This document shows, in pieces, positions 1 to 8,900 of a stretch of 64,000 bases of DNA. Made by a program: the position numbers and the translations under genes. The stretch comes from Mucilaginibacter terrenus. GTDB taxonomy: Bacteria > Bacteroidota > Bacteroidia > Sphingobacteriales > Sphingobacteriaceae. Location of the stretch: contig NZ_QWDE01000006.1 of the NCBI RefSeq assembly GCF_003432065.1, positions 1 to 64,000 on the forward strand, read 5' to 3'. Position 1 is the first letter of the stretch; each line of letters begins with the position of its first letter. The notes under the pieces were generated by a model that was not told the origin of the DNA, made no database searches, and saw only the letters and a list, made by a program, of their open reading frames with translations.

Positions 1-127
1 AATGAAAATACCTTTTAAATAACTATTTTTGTACACGCTTTTATAGCGTTTGCTGCACGCCCCACGTCAGCTAATTGCCTGGTCAGTTTGGCCCGGAATC
101 AGGTGGTCAACATCTCCATAACATACA
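1..127. mobile_element. Probable terminal end of an IS21-type insertion sequence (partial)
   Basis: From about 127 leftwards the sequence stops matching an integrase and carries blocks such as GGTCAGTTTGGCCCGGAAT and GGTGGTCAACATCTCC (about 80-115). Spaced GGTCA/CCGGAAT blocks resemble the multiple terminal transposase-binding repeats of Bacteroidota IS21-family elements. Read on the minus strand the presumed tip starts TGTATG at 127, in keeping with the TG...CA ends of that family. The istA/istB genes would lie outside the window. A small inverted repeat (ACGCT/AGCGT, 35-49) lies inside. The resemblance is from memory of the family, so the assignment is inference. Confidence 0.42.
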
Positions 128-942
128 GTCAGACGACCTTTTTTCAGGTTAGTTGGTCTTAGGTAAGCTAGATCTGTAAAAGACGCACCTATAAGCGAAA
201 AACTAAGAAGGAAATAATTACGAGCATGCCATTTTGGTGACCTCGGTTCCAACGTAATGCGCATAATTGCTAACAACTCATCTATCGCCATCGCTCGTTT
301 TGCTGTCTTTTCTGCTTTAACCGAAATGTCGAGGAAAGGATACTCCGCTCTTTCTATCAACTTGGCCTTTATGGCCTTGTTGTAAATTGCACGAAGCGTT
401 CTGAAGTAGTTGCTTATCGTATTTTGTTTTACGGCATCTTTAATCAAGCGGGTTTTAAAACCGTTTAGTAATTTATAATCAATATCTCTGAATCGAAGCA
501 TTGGACTTTGTGCGTAAGTAAGGAGCCTGTTTGAAGCGGTACGATAGACAATTGCATTGCCAGTTTGATTGATCGATAGCATATCCGTTATTAACTGATC
601 TGTAAAGATTTTAAAGGTAGTAGCCTTTTTACTTGATAATGGTTGATCAGTTGCCTCTAACCGCTGCTTCAGTAAAGCAAAAGAAAAATCGTTTTCATCA
701 ACTAGTTTGAACCCAATGTTTTGGACTCGGCTATAAAACTCACTAATGGCCTTGTTGAAAATTTGGGCGTTGGGGTTCTGATACCGTACTTGTAGTGAAT
801 TGACATCCCATTGGTCAGCTTGTATTCTAATGCCTGTGTTGAAGGTAGTGTTCTTTCTTTGATACGTTACTCGCACTACTACCGGATAAATTGAATCTGC
901 TTTTAGTCTTTTGTCATTCAAAAGAAGCTTGAAGTAAACCAT
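67..942 (-). pseudogene. C-terminally truncated tyrosine recombinase (integrase)
   Basis: The reading frame encodes 291 residues, against roughly 400 for Bacteroidota phage/ICE-type integrases. Residues 1-95 look like the arm-type DNA-binding domain (LLLNDKRLKADSIYPVVVRV), about 105-205 like the SAM-like core-binding domain, and 220-268 like the beginning of the catalytic domain (FLLSFSLIGASFTDLAYL). The second half of the catalytic domain, with the His-x-x-Arg and the nucleophilic Tyr, is absent. After GRLT the frame runs into unrelated sequence (VCYGDVDHLIPGQ...) and stops at 67. That junction coincides with the likely IS end at 127. The gene lies 138 bp from the 3' end of a tRNA-Val and is transcribed away from it, the usual arrangement for a tRNA-integrating element. 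It should be catalytically dead. Its family assignment is solid and the cause of the truncation is inferred. Confidence 0.8.
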
Positions 943-970
943 AATAATAGAAGTTTTATGGCTGACTGTC

Positions 971-990
971 GTACTAACAGTGTACTAACA
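971..990. repeat. Two 9-bp direct repeats upstream of the integrase
   Basis: GTACTAACA occurs at 971-979 and again at 982-990, an 11-bp period, between the tRNA-Val and the truncated integrase start. Helically phased short repeats here could be recombinase arm sites or an operator. No function can be shown from sequence alone. Confidence 0.45.
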
Positions 991-1043
991 ATGTGCTATC
1001 ATGAAGAGAACTTCGAGAATGTTAATTACCAGAATAAATAACA

Positions 1044-1074
1044 AAAGCCCTTCAGATTATCTCTGAAGGGCTTT
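1044..1074 (-). terminator. Rho-independent terminator of tRNA-Val
   Basis: A perfect 13-bp stem (AAAGCCCTTCAGA / TCTGAAGGGCTTT) with a 5-nt loop lies 6 bp beyond the tRNA 3' end. On the minus strand it is followed by a T-rich run. It should end tRNA transcription before the integrase. Confidence 0.85.
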
Positions 1075-1080
1075 ATAGTG

Positions 1081-1155
1081 TGGGAGCTACTGGGTTCGAA
1101 CCAGTGACCCTCTGCTTGTAAGGCAGATGCTCTGAACCAGCTGAGCTAAGCTCCC
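1081..1155 (-). tRNA. tRNA-Val (anticodon UAC)
   Basis: The minus strand folds as a complete 75-nt cloverleaf. It has a 7-bp acceptor stem (GGGAGCT/AGCTCCC), a D arm, an anticodon stem TCTGC/GCAGA with loop CTTACAA (anticodon TAC), a TTCGAAC T-loop, and discriminator A at 1081. CCA is not encoded. It decodes GUA and probably other Val codons. The 3' end faces the truncated integrase, making this the likely attachment site of the relic element. Confidence 0.96.
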
Positions 1156-1334
1156 TTTGTTTTGGGACTGCAAATATAGAGTTTACAATTAATTCATCAA
1201 AAAAATATTTCAAATTATTTGTAACTCGCATTAACTGAATTAAATAAAATTACCGCGCTGGATATTCCTTCTATAAAACTGCATTTTTGAAGTGCAGAAA
1301 TTTATAGCTTACCTTTACAACTATATACCTAACA

Positions 1335-2018
1335 ATGGCGCACGAACAAATATGCCTTGTAGAAGACGAGGACAAGGTTTCTTCGTTCATCAAAAAAGGA
1401 TTACAGGAAAATGGCTACCACGTTGATGTTTTTGCCGATGCGGCACATGCGCTGGCTGCCCTGATGGAACAAAGCTACAACGTAGTAATAATGGACGTGA
1501 TGCTACCAGGTATAAGCGGAATAGATTTATGCAAGCAACTGCGCAAACACCGCCCCTACCTGCCTGTACTGATGCTAAGCGCGCTGGACACTGTAGACGA
1601 CCGCGTAAACGGGTTGCATGCCGGTGCAGACGATTACCTGGTGAAACCGTTTCATTTTAACGAGCTGCTTGCACGCATAGAAGCACTATTGCGCAGGAAC
1701 CACCTCCCTGCTGAGGAGGACCATATCTTAAGTTTTCATGGCCTTAAACTAAACACCTGGGATAAAACTGCTGAACGCGACGGCAAGCAAATTGCACTTA
1801 CCGCAAAGGAATACAACCTGCTGGAGCTGTTCCTCCAAAACCCCAATAAATTACTTTCCCGCGATTTCATTCTTGAAAGGGTCTGGGGGATTAATTTTGA
1901 TACCGGCACCAACACGGTAGACGTGTACATGAACTATCTCCGTAATAAAATTCAAAAAGGGTTTGATCAAAAGCTTATTCACACCGTTATTGGTATGGGC
2001 TATATACTAAAAGCGTAG
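1335..2018 (+). CDS. OmpR/PhoB-family response regulator (CusR/CzcR-like)
   Basis: This 227-residue cytoplasmic transcription factor has a receiver domain (1-120) with the acidic pocket EDED (10-13), phosphoacceptor Asp54 in VVIMDVMLPG and the conserved Lys104 in DDYLVKPF. A winged-helix DNA-binding domain (about 130-226) ends in the typical TVIGMGYIL wing. It is followed 7 bp later by its sensor kinase and then by a heavy-metal RND efflux operon, so it most likely activates that operon in response to metal stress. The four 11-bp direct repeats at 3400-3443 are its best candidate binding site, the classic geometry for OmpR-family dimers. No comparable repeats are visible before this gene. A weak promoter-like TACCTTTA lies at 1310-1317. 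The metal sensed cannot be read from sequence. Confidence 0.93.
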   Translation: MAHEQICLVEDEDKVSSFIKKGLQENGYHVDVFADAAHALAALMEQSYNVVIMDVMLPGISGIDLCKQLRKHRPYLPVLMLSALDTVDDRVNGLHAGADDYLVKPFHFNELLARIEALLRRNHLPAEEDHILSFHGLKLNTWDKTAERDGKQIALTAKEYNLLELFLQNPNKLLSRDFILERVWGINFDTGTNTVDVYMNYLRNKIQKGFDQKLIHTVIGMGYILKA

Positions 2019-2025
2019 CGCAGAA

Positions 2026-3405
2026 ATGAAGATTAAGAACCGCCTCTCGCTTTATTTCACGCTTATTAGCCTTGGCGCGCTGCTGGCCTGCCTTGTTGCG
2101 GTGTACATTGCGGTGCTTTCTTTTTCTACTGCCGATTTTTACAACCGGCTTACCGACCGTGTGGACCTTGCGGCAAAGCTTTACCTTAAAGCGGACGAAC
2201 TGGCACCGAAAACTATAGAACTTGTACAGCACCAGTACCTGGCAAAGCTACCTGATGAAGTGCTGAGGGTTTACGACGATAACAACCTTACTGCTTTTAA
2301 GGCTCAGCACAACGTGTATTGGCGCAGTGAGGTTATTGAACAGGTTCGGCGTGAGAAATACATAGAATACGAAGATGGAAGGCGAAAGGTAGTAGGCAAA
2401 TATTACCAGGATAACCAGGGAAACTTTGTGATACTGGCATCTGCTATCGATGATAATTCTCCGCGGCGAATGCGCAGGCTGGGCAATATATCAGTGCTCA
2501 TGTTTACTATTTTTAGCGTTGTACTGTTTTTTGCCGGGCGGATGTTTGCACAGCGGGCGTTATCTCCGGTAAACAACGTCATCAACCAGGTGAGGCGCAT
2601 AAGGGCTACCAACCTTCACCTGCGTGTAGAACAGGTAAAGAATCGCGATGAAATAGCAGAATTGATTGACAATGTGAATTTATTACTGGAGCACCTGGAG
2701 AACGCTTTTGAACTGCAGCAAACTTTTGTTGCTAACGCTTCCCACGAACTCCGCACACCGCTCACCAGCATAATGGGCGAGGTTGATGTTGCCCTTAGTA
2801 AGCCAAGAGATACTCAAGAGTACCTGAGGGTGCTAAGCTCTATTGCAGCAGATGGCCGTCAATTGCAGGAGACCATTACCAGCCTTATGCAGTTAGCACA
2901 GGTAGAAGCCCATTATACCCGCGCAGCACTATCACCAGTCAGGCTTGATGAGCTGGTATGGGAACTGGCAGACATATGGACCGATAAGAAAGGTGCGGGC
3001 AAATTAAAGGTAAACCTTGGCGTAATGCCTGAAGACGAGAATGCTTTAACAGTTGACGCTAACAAACAAATGCTCTTCATAGCTCTCAATAATATTGTAG
3101 ATAACGCATTTAAATACTCCGGAGATAAACCCGTAACGCTAAATTTTACAGCGAATGGAGAAATACTCAGACTAGAGGTGTCTGATGAGGGTAATGGCAT
3201 TGCACCTGAAGACGCAAACAACATCTTTAAGCCTTTTTACAGGGGAAATGCAGATCGTGCAATTAACGGCAGTGGTATTGGGTTATACATCACCAGCAAA
3301 ATTGTTAGCCTGTTTAAAGGCACAATACAGTTAAAGCCAAACACTCCGTCAGGAAGTACTTTTACCATCAATTTTCTACGATCTTCTGCCGGTAAAGAAT
3401 TCTAA
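2026..3405 (+). CDS. Membrane sensor histidine kinase (CusS/CzcS-like)
   Basis: This 459-residue inner-membrane kinase has TM1 (about 8-33), a periplasmic sensor segment (about 34-152), TM2 (about 154-175), a HAMP domain, a HisKA helix with phospho-His240 in FVANASHELRTP, and a HATPase domain with N-box (NNIVDNAFKYS, about 355-365), G1 (DEGNG, about 387-391) and G2 (GSGIGL, about 415-420). It should phosphorylate the regulator encoded immediately upstream. The periplasmic segment has no obvious His or Cys cluster, so direct metal binding there is not evident. The stop codon (3403-3405) lies inside the first of the four repeats that precede the pump operon, so the coding end and the operator share DNA. 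Confidence 0.93.
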   Translation: MKIKNRLSLYFTLISLGALLACLVAVYIAVLSFSTADFYNRLTDRVDLAAKLYLKADELAPKTIELVQHQYLAKLPDEVLRVYDDNNLTAFKAQHNVYWRSEVIEQVRREKYIEYEDGRRKVVGKYYQDNQGNFVILASAIDDNSPRRMRRLGNISVLMFTIFSVVLFFAGRMFAQRALSPVNNVINQVRRIRATNLHLRVEQVKNRDEIAELIDNVNLLLEHLENAFELQQTFVANASHELRTPLTSIMGEVDVALSKPRDTQEYLRVLSSIAADGRQLQETITSLMQLAQVEAHYTRAALSPVRLDELVWELADIWTDKKGAGKLKVNLGVMPEDENALTVDANKQMLFIALNNIVDNAFKYSGDKPVTLNFTANGEILRLEVSDEGNGIAPEDANNIFKPFYRGNADRAINGSGIGLYITSKIVSLFKGTIQLKPNTPSGSTFTINFLRSSAGKEF

Positions 3406-3443
3406 TCTGCTTTTAATCTGGTTCTAATTCGCTTCTAATACCG
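3400..3443 (+). promoter_or_regulatory. Operator: four 11-bp tandem direct repeats
   Basis: Four contiguous 11-mers share TTYTAAT: TTCTAATCTGC (3400-3410), TTTTAATCTGG (3411-3421), TTCTAATTCGC (3422-3432) and TTCTAATACCG (3433-3443). Direct repeats with 11-bp spacing are the recognition geometry of OmpR/PhoB-type regulators, and one is encoded just upstream. The array ends 6 bp before the -7 element at 3450, a position suited to activation. The link to this regulator is inference; the repeat array is seen directly. Confidence 0.8.
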
Positions 3444-3449
3444 CTACTA

Positions 3450-3457
3450 TAGTTTTG
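3450..3457 (+). promoter_or_regulatory. -7 promoter element of the efflux operon
   Basis: TAGTTTTG is a perfect match to the Bacteroidota -7 consensus TAnnTTTG, 23 bp before the TolC-like gene and directly behind the operator array. Confidence 0.75.
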
Positions 3458-3480
3458 GTGCTGTAAATACTATTGCACTC

Positions 3481-4752
3481 ATGACTAAGTTAATCCGCCT
3501 TTTATCGCTGCTATTGTTAATGGCAGCCGTAACCATCTCAAAGGCAAATGCTCAAACAGATACCCTCAGGCTTACTTTTAAAGACGCCGAGCAAATGTTT
3601 ATGGCCAATAACCTGCAATTGCTCGCGCAAAAATACAATGTAGATGCCTCAAAAGCTTTAATACAGCAGGCCAGGCTGTGGGACAATCCTGTGTTGAGTA
3701 CCGACCAGAACATTACCGATGCTACCCACAAGTTTTTTGACCACAGCGGCACAAACGGCCAGATACTGGTGCAGCTAAGCCAGGTAATAAAAACAGCCGG
3801 CAAGCGCGGCAAGCAAATACAAATCGCAACCGACGACGCCAAAATACAGCAGGCCCAGTTTGACGACCTTTTACGTAACCTGCACTACAACCTCCTATTG
3901 GACCTTGCCCAGATAGCAAGCCTGAACGATCAGCGAAAGGTGTACCAGTTAGAAATTGCATCAGCCACGCGTATAGTAGACGCTACCGACAAAGCCTACC
4001 AAGCAGGTAATAACTCCCTTAAAGATGTAGTACGTTTAAAAGCTTTATTGTTTGGCCTACGAAACGACCTGGTTGCAATAGACAGCCAATTGAATAGCCT
4101 GGAAAGCGAATTGAAAACCCTGCTGGTAGTAGATGCAGATAAATTTATACTACCCCAAATAACATATAATACCCCTGATGCGGTTTTGAACGCGGCCCTG
4201 CTTGCTGAGCAGGCCCGTACAAGCCGCGCCGATTACCTTGCAGATCGATATCTTCTTGAGCAGAACAACCATAACCTTGCATTGCAAAAAGCACTTGCCG
4301 TACCTGATGTTACTATAGGTGGAACTTACGACCAAAACAGCAGTTACGCCCGCAACTATGTCGGCCTCGAGATAAGCTTGCCATTGCCCTTCTTCAACCG
4401 CAATCAGGGAAATATCAAATCTGCAAGGCTAAATGTATTGGAGCAGGAAGCAACTGTAAAGAACAGCGAACTGCAATTAAAGAATGATGTGTACTCGGCG
4501 GTACAGCAGTACAACATTAGTAAAGAATTGCTGGGTAACCAGGAGACTGACTTCTATAACAAGTACGATCAAATCTACAGGGGCATGTTCAAGGCTTTTC
4601 AGCAGCGCCAAATCAGCCTGCAGGAATTTGTAGACTTTTTTGATTCCTATCGGGAAACCAAACTTAAAATACTTCAACAACAGCTTAACCTGCAGAAAGC
4701 CATTGCCGATGTTAATTACGCAGTAGGCTCAACAGTAATTAATCCGCTATAA
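3481..4752 (+). CDS. TolC-family outer-membrane efflux protein (CusC/CzcC-like)
   Basis: This 423-residue exported protein has an N-terminal signal peptide (about 1-24, cut after SKANA) followed by two long alpha-helical, coiled-coil-rich repeats typical of OEP/TolC proteins (for example 90-135 and 310-410). A trimer would form the outer-membrane channel of a tripartite efflux pump with the adaptor and RND protein encoded next. Length matches the heavy-metal branch (CzcC/CusC, about 400-460). There is no lipobox, unlike some CusC proteins. It is the first gene of the pump operon, behind the operator and -7 box. The next gene starts 22 bp downstream. Confidence 0.9.
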   Translation: MTKLIRLLSLLLLMAAVTISKANAQTDTLRLTFKDAEQMFMANNLQLLAQKYNVDASKALIQQARLWDNPVLSTDQNITDATHKFFDHSGTNGQILVQLSQVIKTAGKRGKQIQIATDDAKIQQAQFDDLLRNLHYNLLLDLAQIASLNDQRKVYQLEIASATRIVDATDKAYQAGNNSLKDVVRLKALLFGLRNDLVAIDSQLNSLESELKTLLVVDADKFILPQITYNTPDAVLNAALLAEQARTSRADYLADRYLLEQNNHNLALQKALAVPDVTIGGTYDQNSSYARNYVGLEISLPLPFFNRNQGNIKSARLNVLEQEATVKNSELQLKNDVYSAVQQYNISKELLGNQETDFYNKYDQIYRGMFKAFQQRQISLQEFVDFFDSYRETKLKILQQQLNLQKAIADVNYAVGSTVINPL

Positions 4753-4774
4753 ACTCACTTACAAAAACTAACAA

Positions 4775-5872
4775 ATGAAAAATAGCATCATATATATAAT
4801 TGCTGCTGCCACACTGGGGCTTGCAGCCTGCCAGCACGAAAAAAGTGGCACTATGGAAACCAAGCAGGTATGCATTAGCGATTCACTTGCCAAGATGGTG
4901 AAGATAGACACTGCAAAAACCACACAAATGAAGGATGAGCTTTCCTTATCTGGCGAGGTGTCGTTTGACGAGAACAAGGTAGTTAAGGTATTTCCGTTTA
5001 CCAGCGGGCAGGTGCTTGATGTAAAAGTATCATTGGGCGACAAGGTATCGCGCGGACAAGTGCTTGCTGTTATTCGCAGTGCTGATGTGGCGGGAAACTA
5101 CACCGACCTGACCTCTACCCGGGCCGATCTTGCCATCAGCAAACGCCAGCTTGAACAAGCCGAGTACCTGTACAAAAACGGCATATCAAGCGAACGCGAT
5201 TACACCGAAGCTAAAGAAAATTATAACAAAGCACTTGCATCTAACAGCAAAGTACGCGACCAGATAGCTATTAACGGCGGCGGTAACACCAACTCCAGCG
5301 GAACGCTTGTTATTAAAGCACCCGGCGACGGCTACATAGTAGAAAAGAATATTGCTGCAGGCAACTTTATCCGTCCCGATAATAACAACAGCTTATTTAC
5401 CATCTCTGATATGAAAGATGTTTGGATCTGGGCCAATGTATTTGAAAGTGATATAGCGAAGGTAAAATTGGGCTACGATGCCAAAATAACTACCCTGGCG
5501 TATCCCGACAAAGCCTTTACAGGTAAGGTAGACCAGGTGGGATCGGTACTTGACCCGGACAGCAAAGTAATGAAAGTACGCATAGCGCTGAGCAACCCGG
5601 GCATGCTTTTAAAACCGGAAATGTTTACTAATGTGATAATCACCAATAAGGAAGCAAACAGTTCAGTTTCCATACCTGCATCATCAGTAATATTTGACAG
5701 CAGTAAAAACTTTGTAGTGGTGTATAACAGCAAATGCGACCTGCAGGTACGCGAAGTTAACGTGATAAAAACCGTTGACGACATTACCTATATAGCTGCA
5801 GGACTGAAGCCCGGTGATAAGGTGATATCAAAAAGCCAGCTCTTGCTTTATAATGCATTAACGGAAGACTAA
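4775..5872 (+). CDS. RND efflux periplasmic adaptor lipoprotein (CusB/CzcB-like)
   Basis: This 365-residue membrane-fusion protein carries a lipobox (LGLAAC, Cys19), so it is probably a lipoprotein in the periplasm. The segments match the family: a first lipoyl half (VVKVFPFTSGQVLDVKVSLGDKV, about 69-91), a helical hairpin (about 110-165), a second lipoyl half (TLVIKAPGDGYIVEKNIAAG, about 177-196), then beta-barrel and membrane-proximal domains. It bridges the inner-membrane RND pump and the TolC-like channel. A CusB-type methionine-rich N-terminal metal site is not obvious, which argues weakly against a dedicated copper system. It lies between the channel and pump genes in one operon. Confidence 0.9.
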   Translation: MKNSIIYIIAAATLGLAACQHEKSGTMETKQVCISDSLAKMVKIDTAKTTQMKDELSLSGEVSFDENKVVKVFPFTSGQVLDVKVSLGDKVSRGQVLAVIRSADVAGNYTDLTSTRADLAISKRQLEQAEYLYKNGISSERDYTEAKENYNKALASNSKVRDQIAINGGGNTNSSGTLVIKAPGDGYIVEKNIAAGNFIRPDNNNSLFTISDMKDVWIWANVFESDIAKVKLGYDAKITTLAYPDKAFTGKVDQVGSVLDPDSKVMKVRIALSNPGMLLKPEMFTNVIITNKEANSSVSIPASSVIFDSSKNFVVVYNSKCDLQVREVNVIKTVDDITYIAAGLKPGDKVISKSQLLLYNALTED

Positions 5873-5944
5873 CTCCTGCAGCCCTCCATTGCTCACACAA
5901 ACATCTCCTTAAAAAAGGATACGTGCTAAAGAACCTTCAAAATC

Positions 5945-8900
5945 ATGGATAAGCTAATTAAAAACATAATATATTTCTCGCTCAGACACCGGGCAATGGT
6001 ATTCTTCCTTACCGCTGTACTGGCCGCGCTTGGGGTATGGAGCTATCTCAACACTCCCATAGAAACCTTTCCGGATGTTACAAACACCCAAATAATTGTA
6101 ATAGCGCAATGGCCCGGCCGAAGCGCAGAAGAAGTAGAAAAGATGATAACCGTCCCGATGGAAACGGTTTTAAACTCGGTACAAAAAAAGGTTAACCTGC
6201 GCACAACTTCATCATTTGGCCTTTCATACGTACGTATCATTTTTGATGATGATGTAGACGATTCTTTTGCACGTCAGCAGGTGTTAAGCCGTTTGCAAAA
6301 CGTAGATCTGCCTGAAGGCGTTAAGCCCGAAATGGAACCGCCCTATGGCCCTACCGGCGAAATTTACCGCTATACGCTCAAAAGCCGGACAAAGACCCTG
6401 CATGAGCTTACCGCCATTCAGGACTGGGTGTTGGATCGTCAATTTAAATCTATTGACGGTGTTGCAGATGTTAACAGCTTTGGCGGCGAAGAAAAAACCT
6501 ATGAAGTGAGTGTAAACCCATCCTTACTGCAAAAATACGGCCTCACGTCGCTGGATGTATTTAACGCCATTAACCGCAGCAATATAAACGTTGGTGGGGA
6601 TGTGATTGAAAAGAATGATCAGGCTTTTGTAGTGCGCGGCATTGGCTTAATAAACAACATTAGCGAGATAGAAAACATCATCATAAAAAACGTTAATAAC
6701 GTGCCCATCCTTGCAAAAAACATTGCTGATGTTAAAGAGAGCGGTTTACCAAGATTGGGGCAGGTTGGCCGAGACCGGAATAACGATGTTATAGAAGGCA
6801 TTATTGTTATGAGGAAAGGTGAAAACCCGGCTGAAGTGTTAACCAGGATTCGCGAAAAAGTAGCCGAACTTAATAACAATGTGTTGCCGAAAGACGTGAA
6901 GATAGACACCTTTTACGACCGAACCAACCTTATAGATTTTTGTACCGAAACCGTTATACATAATTTACTGGAAGGTATAATATTGGTTACGGTTATTGTA
7001 TTCCTGTTTATGGCCGACTGGCGCACGACGCTGACCGTTGCTATAATTATCCCCCTTGCGCTGCTTTTCGCCTTTATGTGTATGCGTATAAAGGGCATGA
7101 CGGCCAATCTCCTTTCGATGGGAGCGGTTGACTTCGGGATTATCATAGATGGTGCAGTGGTAATGGTAGAGGGCATTTTTGTAGCGCTCGACCATCGGGC
7201 AAGGGAAGTAGGTATGCAAAAATTCAACGGCCTGGCAAAATTAGGCTTGTTTAAGAACGTGGGCGCCGAAATGGGCAAAGCTATATTCTTCTCCAAGTTA
7301 ATTATAATCACGTGCCTGATCCCAATTTTTGCCTTTCAAAAGGTAGAAGGCAAGATGTTCTCGCCACTGGCCTATACCTTAGGGTTTGCTTTACTGGGGG
7401 CATTACTGTTCACGCTTACACTAGTACCTGCGCTTGCCAGCATTCTACTAAAAAAGAATGTACGTGAGAAGCATAACCCGGTGGTGCTGTTTTTTGAGAA
7501 CGGCATTCGCAAAATGTTTGCCTTTACCTATCGCAATCAAAAGTTAAGCCTTATAGTAGCATTCAGCTTTATGGCAGTAACCTTCTTTTCGGCTAAATTT
7601 TTAGGTACAGAATTTCTTCCGCAGCTAAATGAAGGTGCGCTTTGGGTTACTGCTCAACTGCCAATGAGTACCTCATTGGAAAGCTCAGTAGCCGTTACAA
7701 ACAAAATGCGCCAGGTTTTATCAACCTTTCCGGAAGTTAAGCAAACCCTCTCACAGGTAGGCCGTACAAACGACGGCACAGATCCTAAAGGCTTCTTTAA
7801 TGTGCAGATACAGGTGGACCTTTTACCTAAAGATAAATGGAAACGAAAGATATCACAGGAGGAACTTATTGCCGAAATTGATAATAAACTGAGCCAGTTC
7901 CCTGGCATAATATTTAACTACTCGCAGCCTATTATAGACAACGTTGCAGAGGCTGTCGCCGGGGTGCCGGCATCAATGGCGGTTAAAATATTTGGACCGG
8001 ACTTTACAGTGCTTGATCAAAAGGCAGACTCCGTGATGGCAACCCTCAAGAATATAAAAGGGGTTGAAGATTTGGGTATTTTAAAGAACCTTGGCCAGCC
8101 GGAATTCAGAATAGAGCTAGATCAGCGCAAGATGGCCTTGTACGGGGTTTCTACAGCGGACGCTAATGCCACCATAGAGATGGCAATTGGTGGCAAAGCA
8201 GCCACTCAGCTTTACGAAGGCGAACGTAAATTTGATATCCGGATACGTTACCAAAAACAGTATCGTGACACTCAGGACAAAATAGAAAACCTGATGGTAC
8301 CAACACTTAACGGATCAAAAATTTCAATTAAAGAAATTGCCACTATTACCACGCAAACAGGGCCCGCGTTTATATACCGTGACAACAACACGCGCTATAT
8401 AGCTGTAAAATTCTCTGTACGGGGCCGTGACCTTGGCAGCACCATTGCCGAAGCACAGCAGAAAGTGAATCAGCGTGTAAAATTAGGCAGGGGTTATTCT
8501 TTCACCTGGAACGGAGAGTTTGAAAACCAGATACGCGCATCAAATACCCTTGCACACGTGGTACCTATCTGCTTGCTCGTCATCTTCCTTATCCTGTACA
8601 TAACCTTTGGCAATGCCAAGGATGCAGGTTTGGTGATCATGAACGTACCGTTTGCACTTATAGGTGGTATACTGGCATTGCATATCACCGGCATAAACTT
8701 TAGCATATCAGCAGGCATTGGCTTTATAGCGCTGTTTGGGGTTTGTATACAAAATGGCGTTATTCTAATTTCAGTGTTCCGCAAGAACCTGCAGGAAGGT
8801 ATGCAGCTTGACGAAGCAGTGCTCAGCGGCGTAGTGTCACGCGTACGCCCTGTGGTTATGACAGCGTTAATGGCGGCAATCGGATTAATGCCTGCAGCTA

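Noticed and set aside
3400..3443. CRISPR-like array
   Set aside because: Repeats are 11 bp and contiguous with no spacers; the geometry is that of a response-regulator operator.
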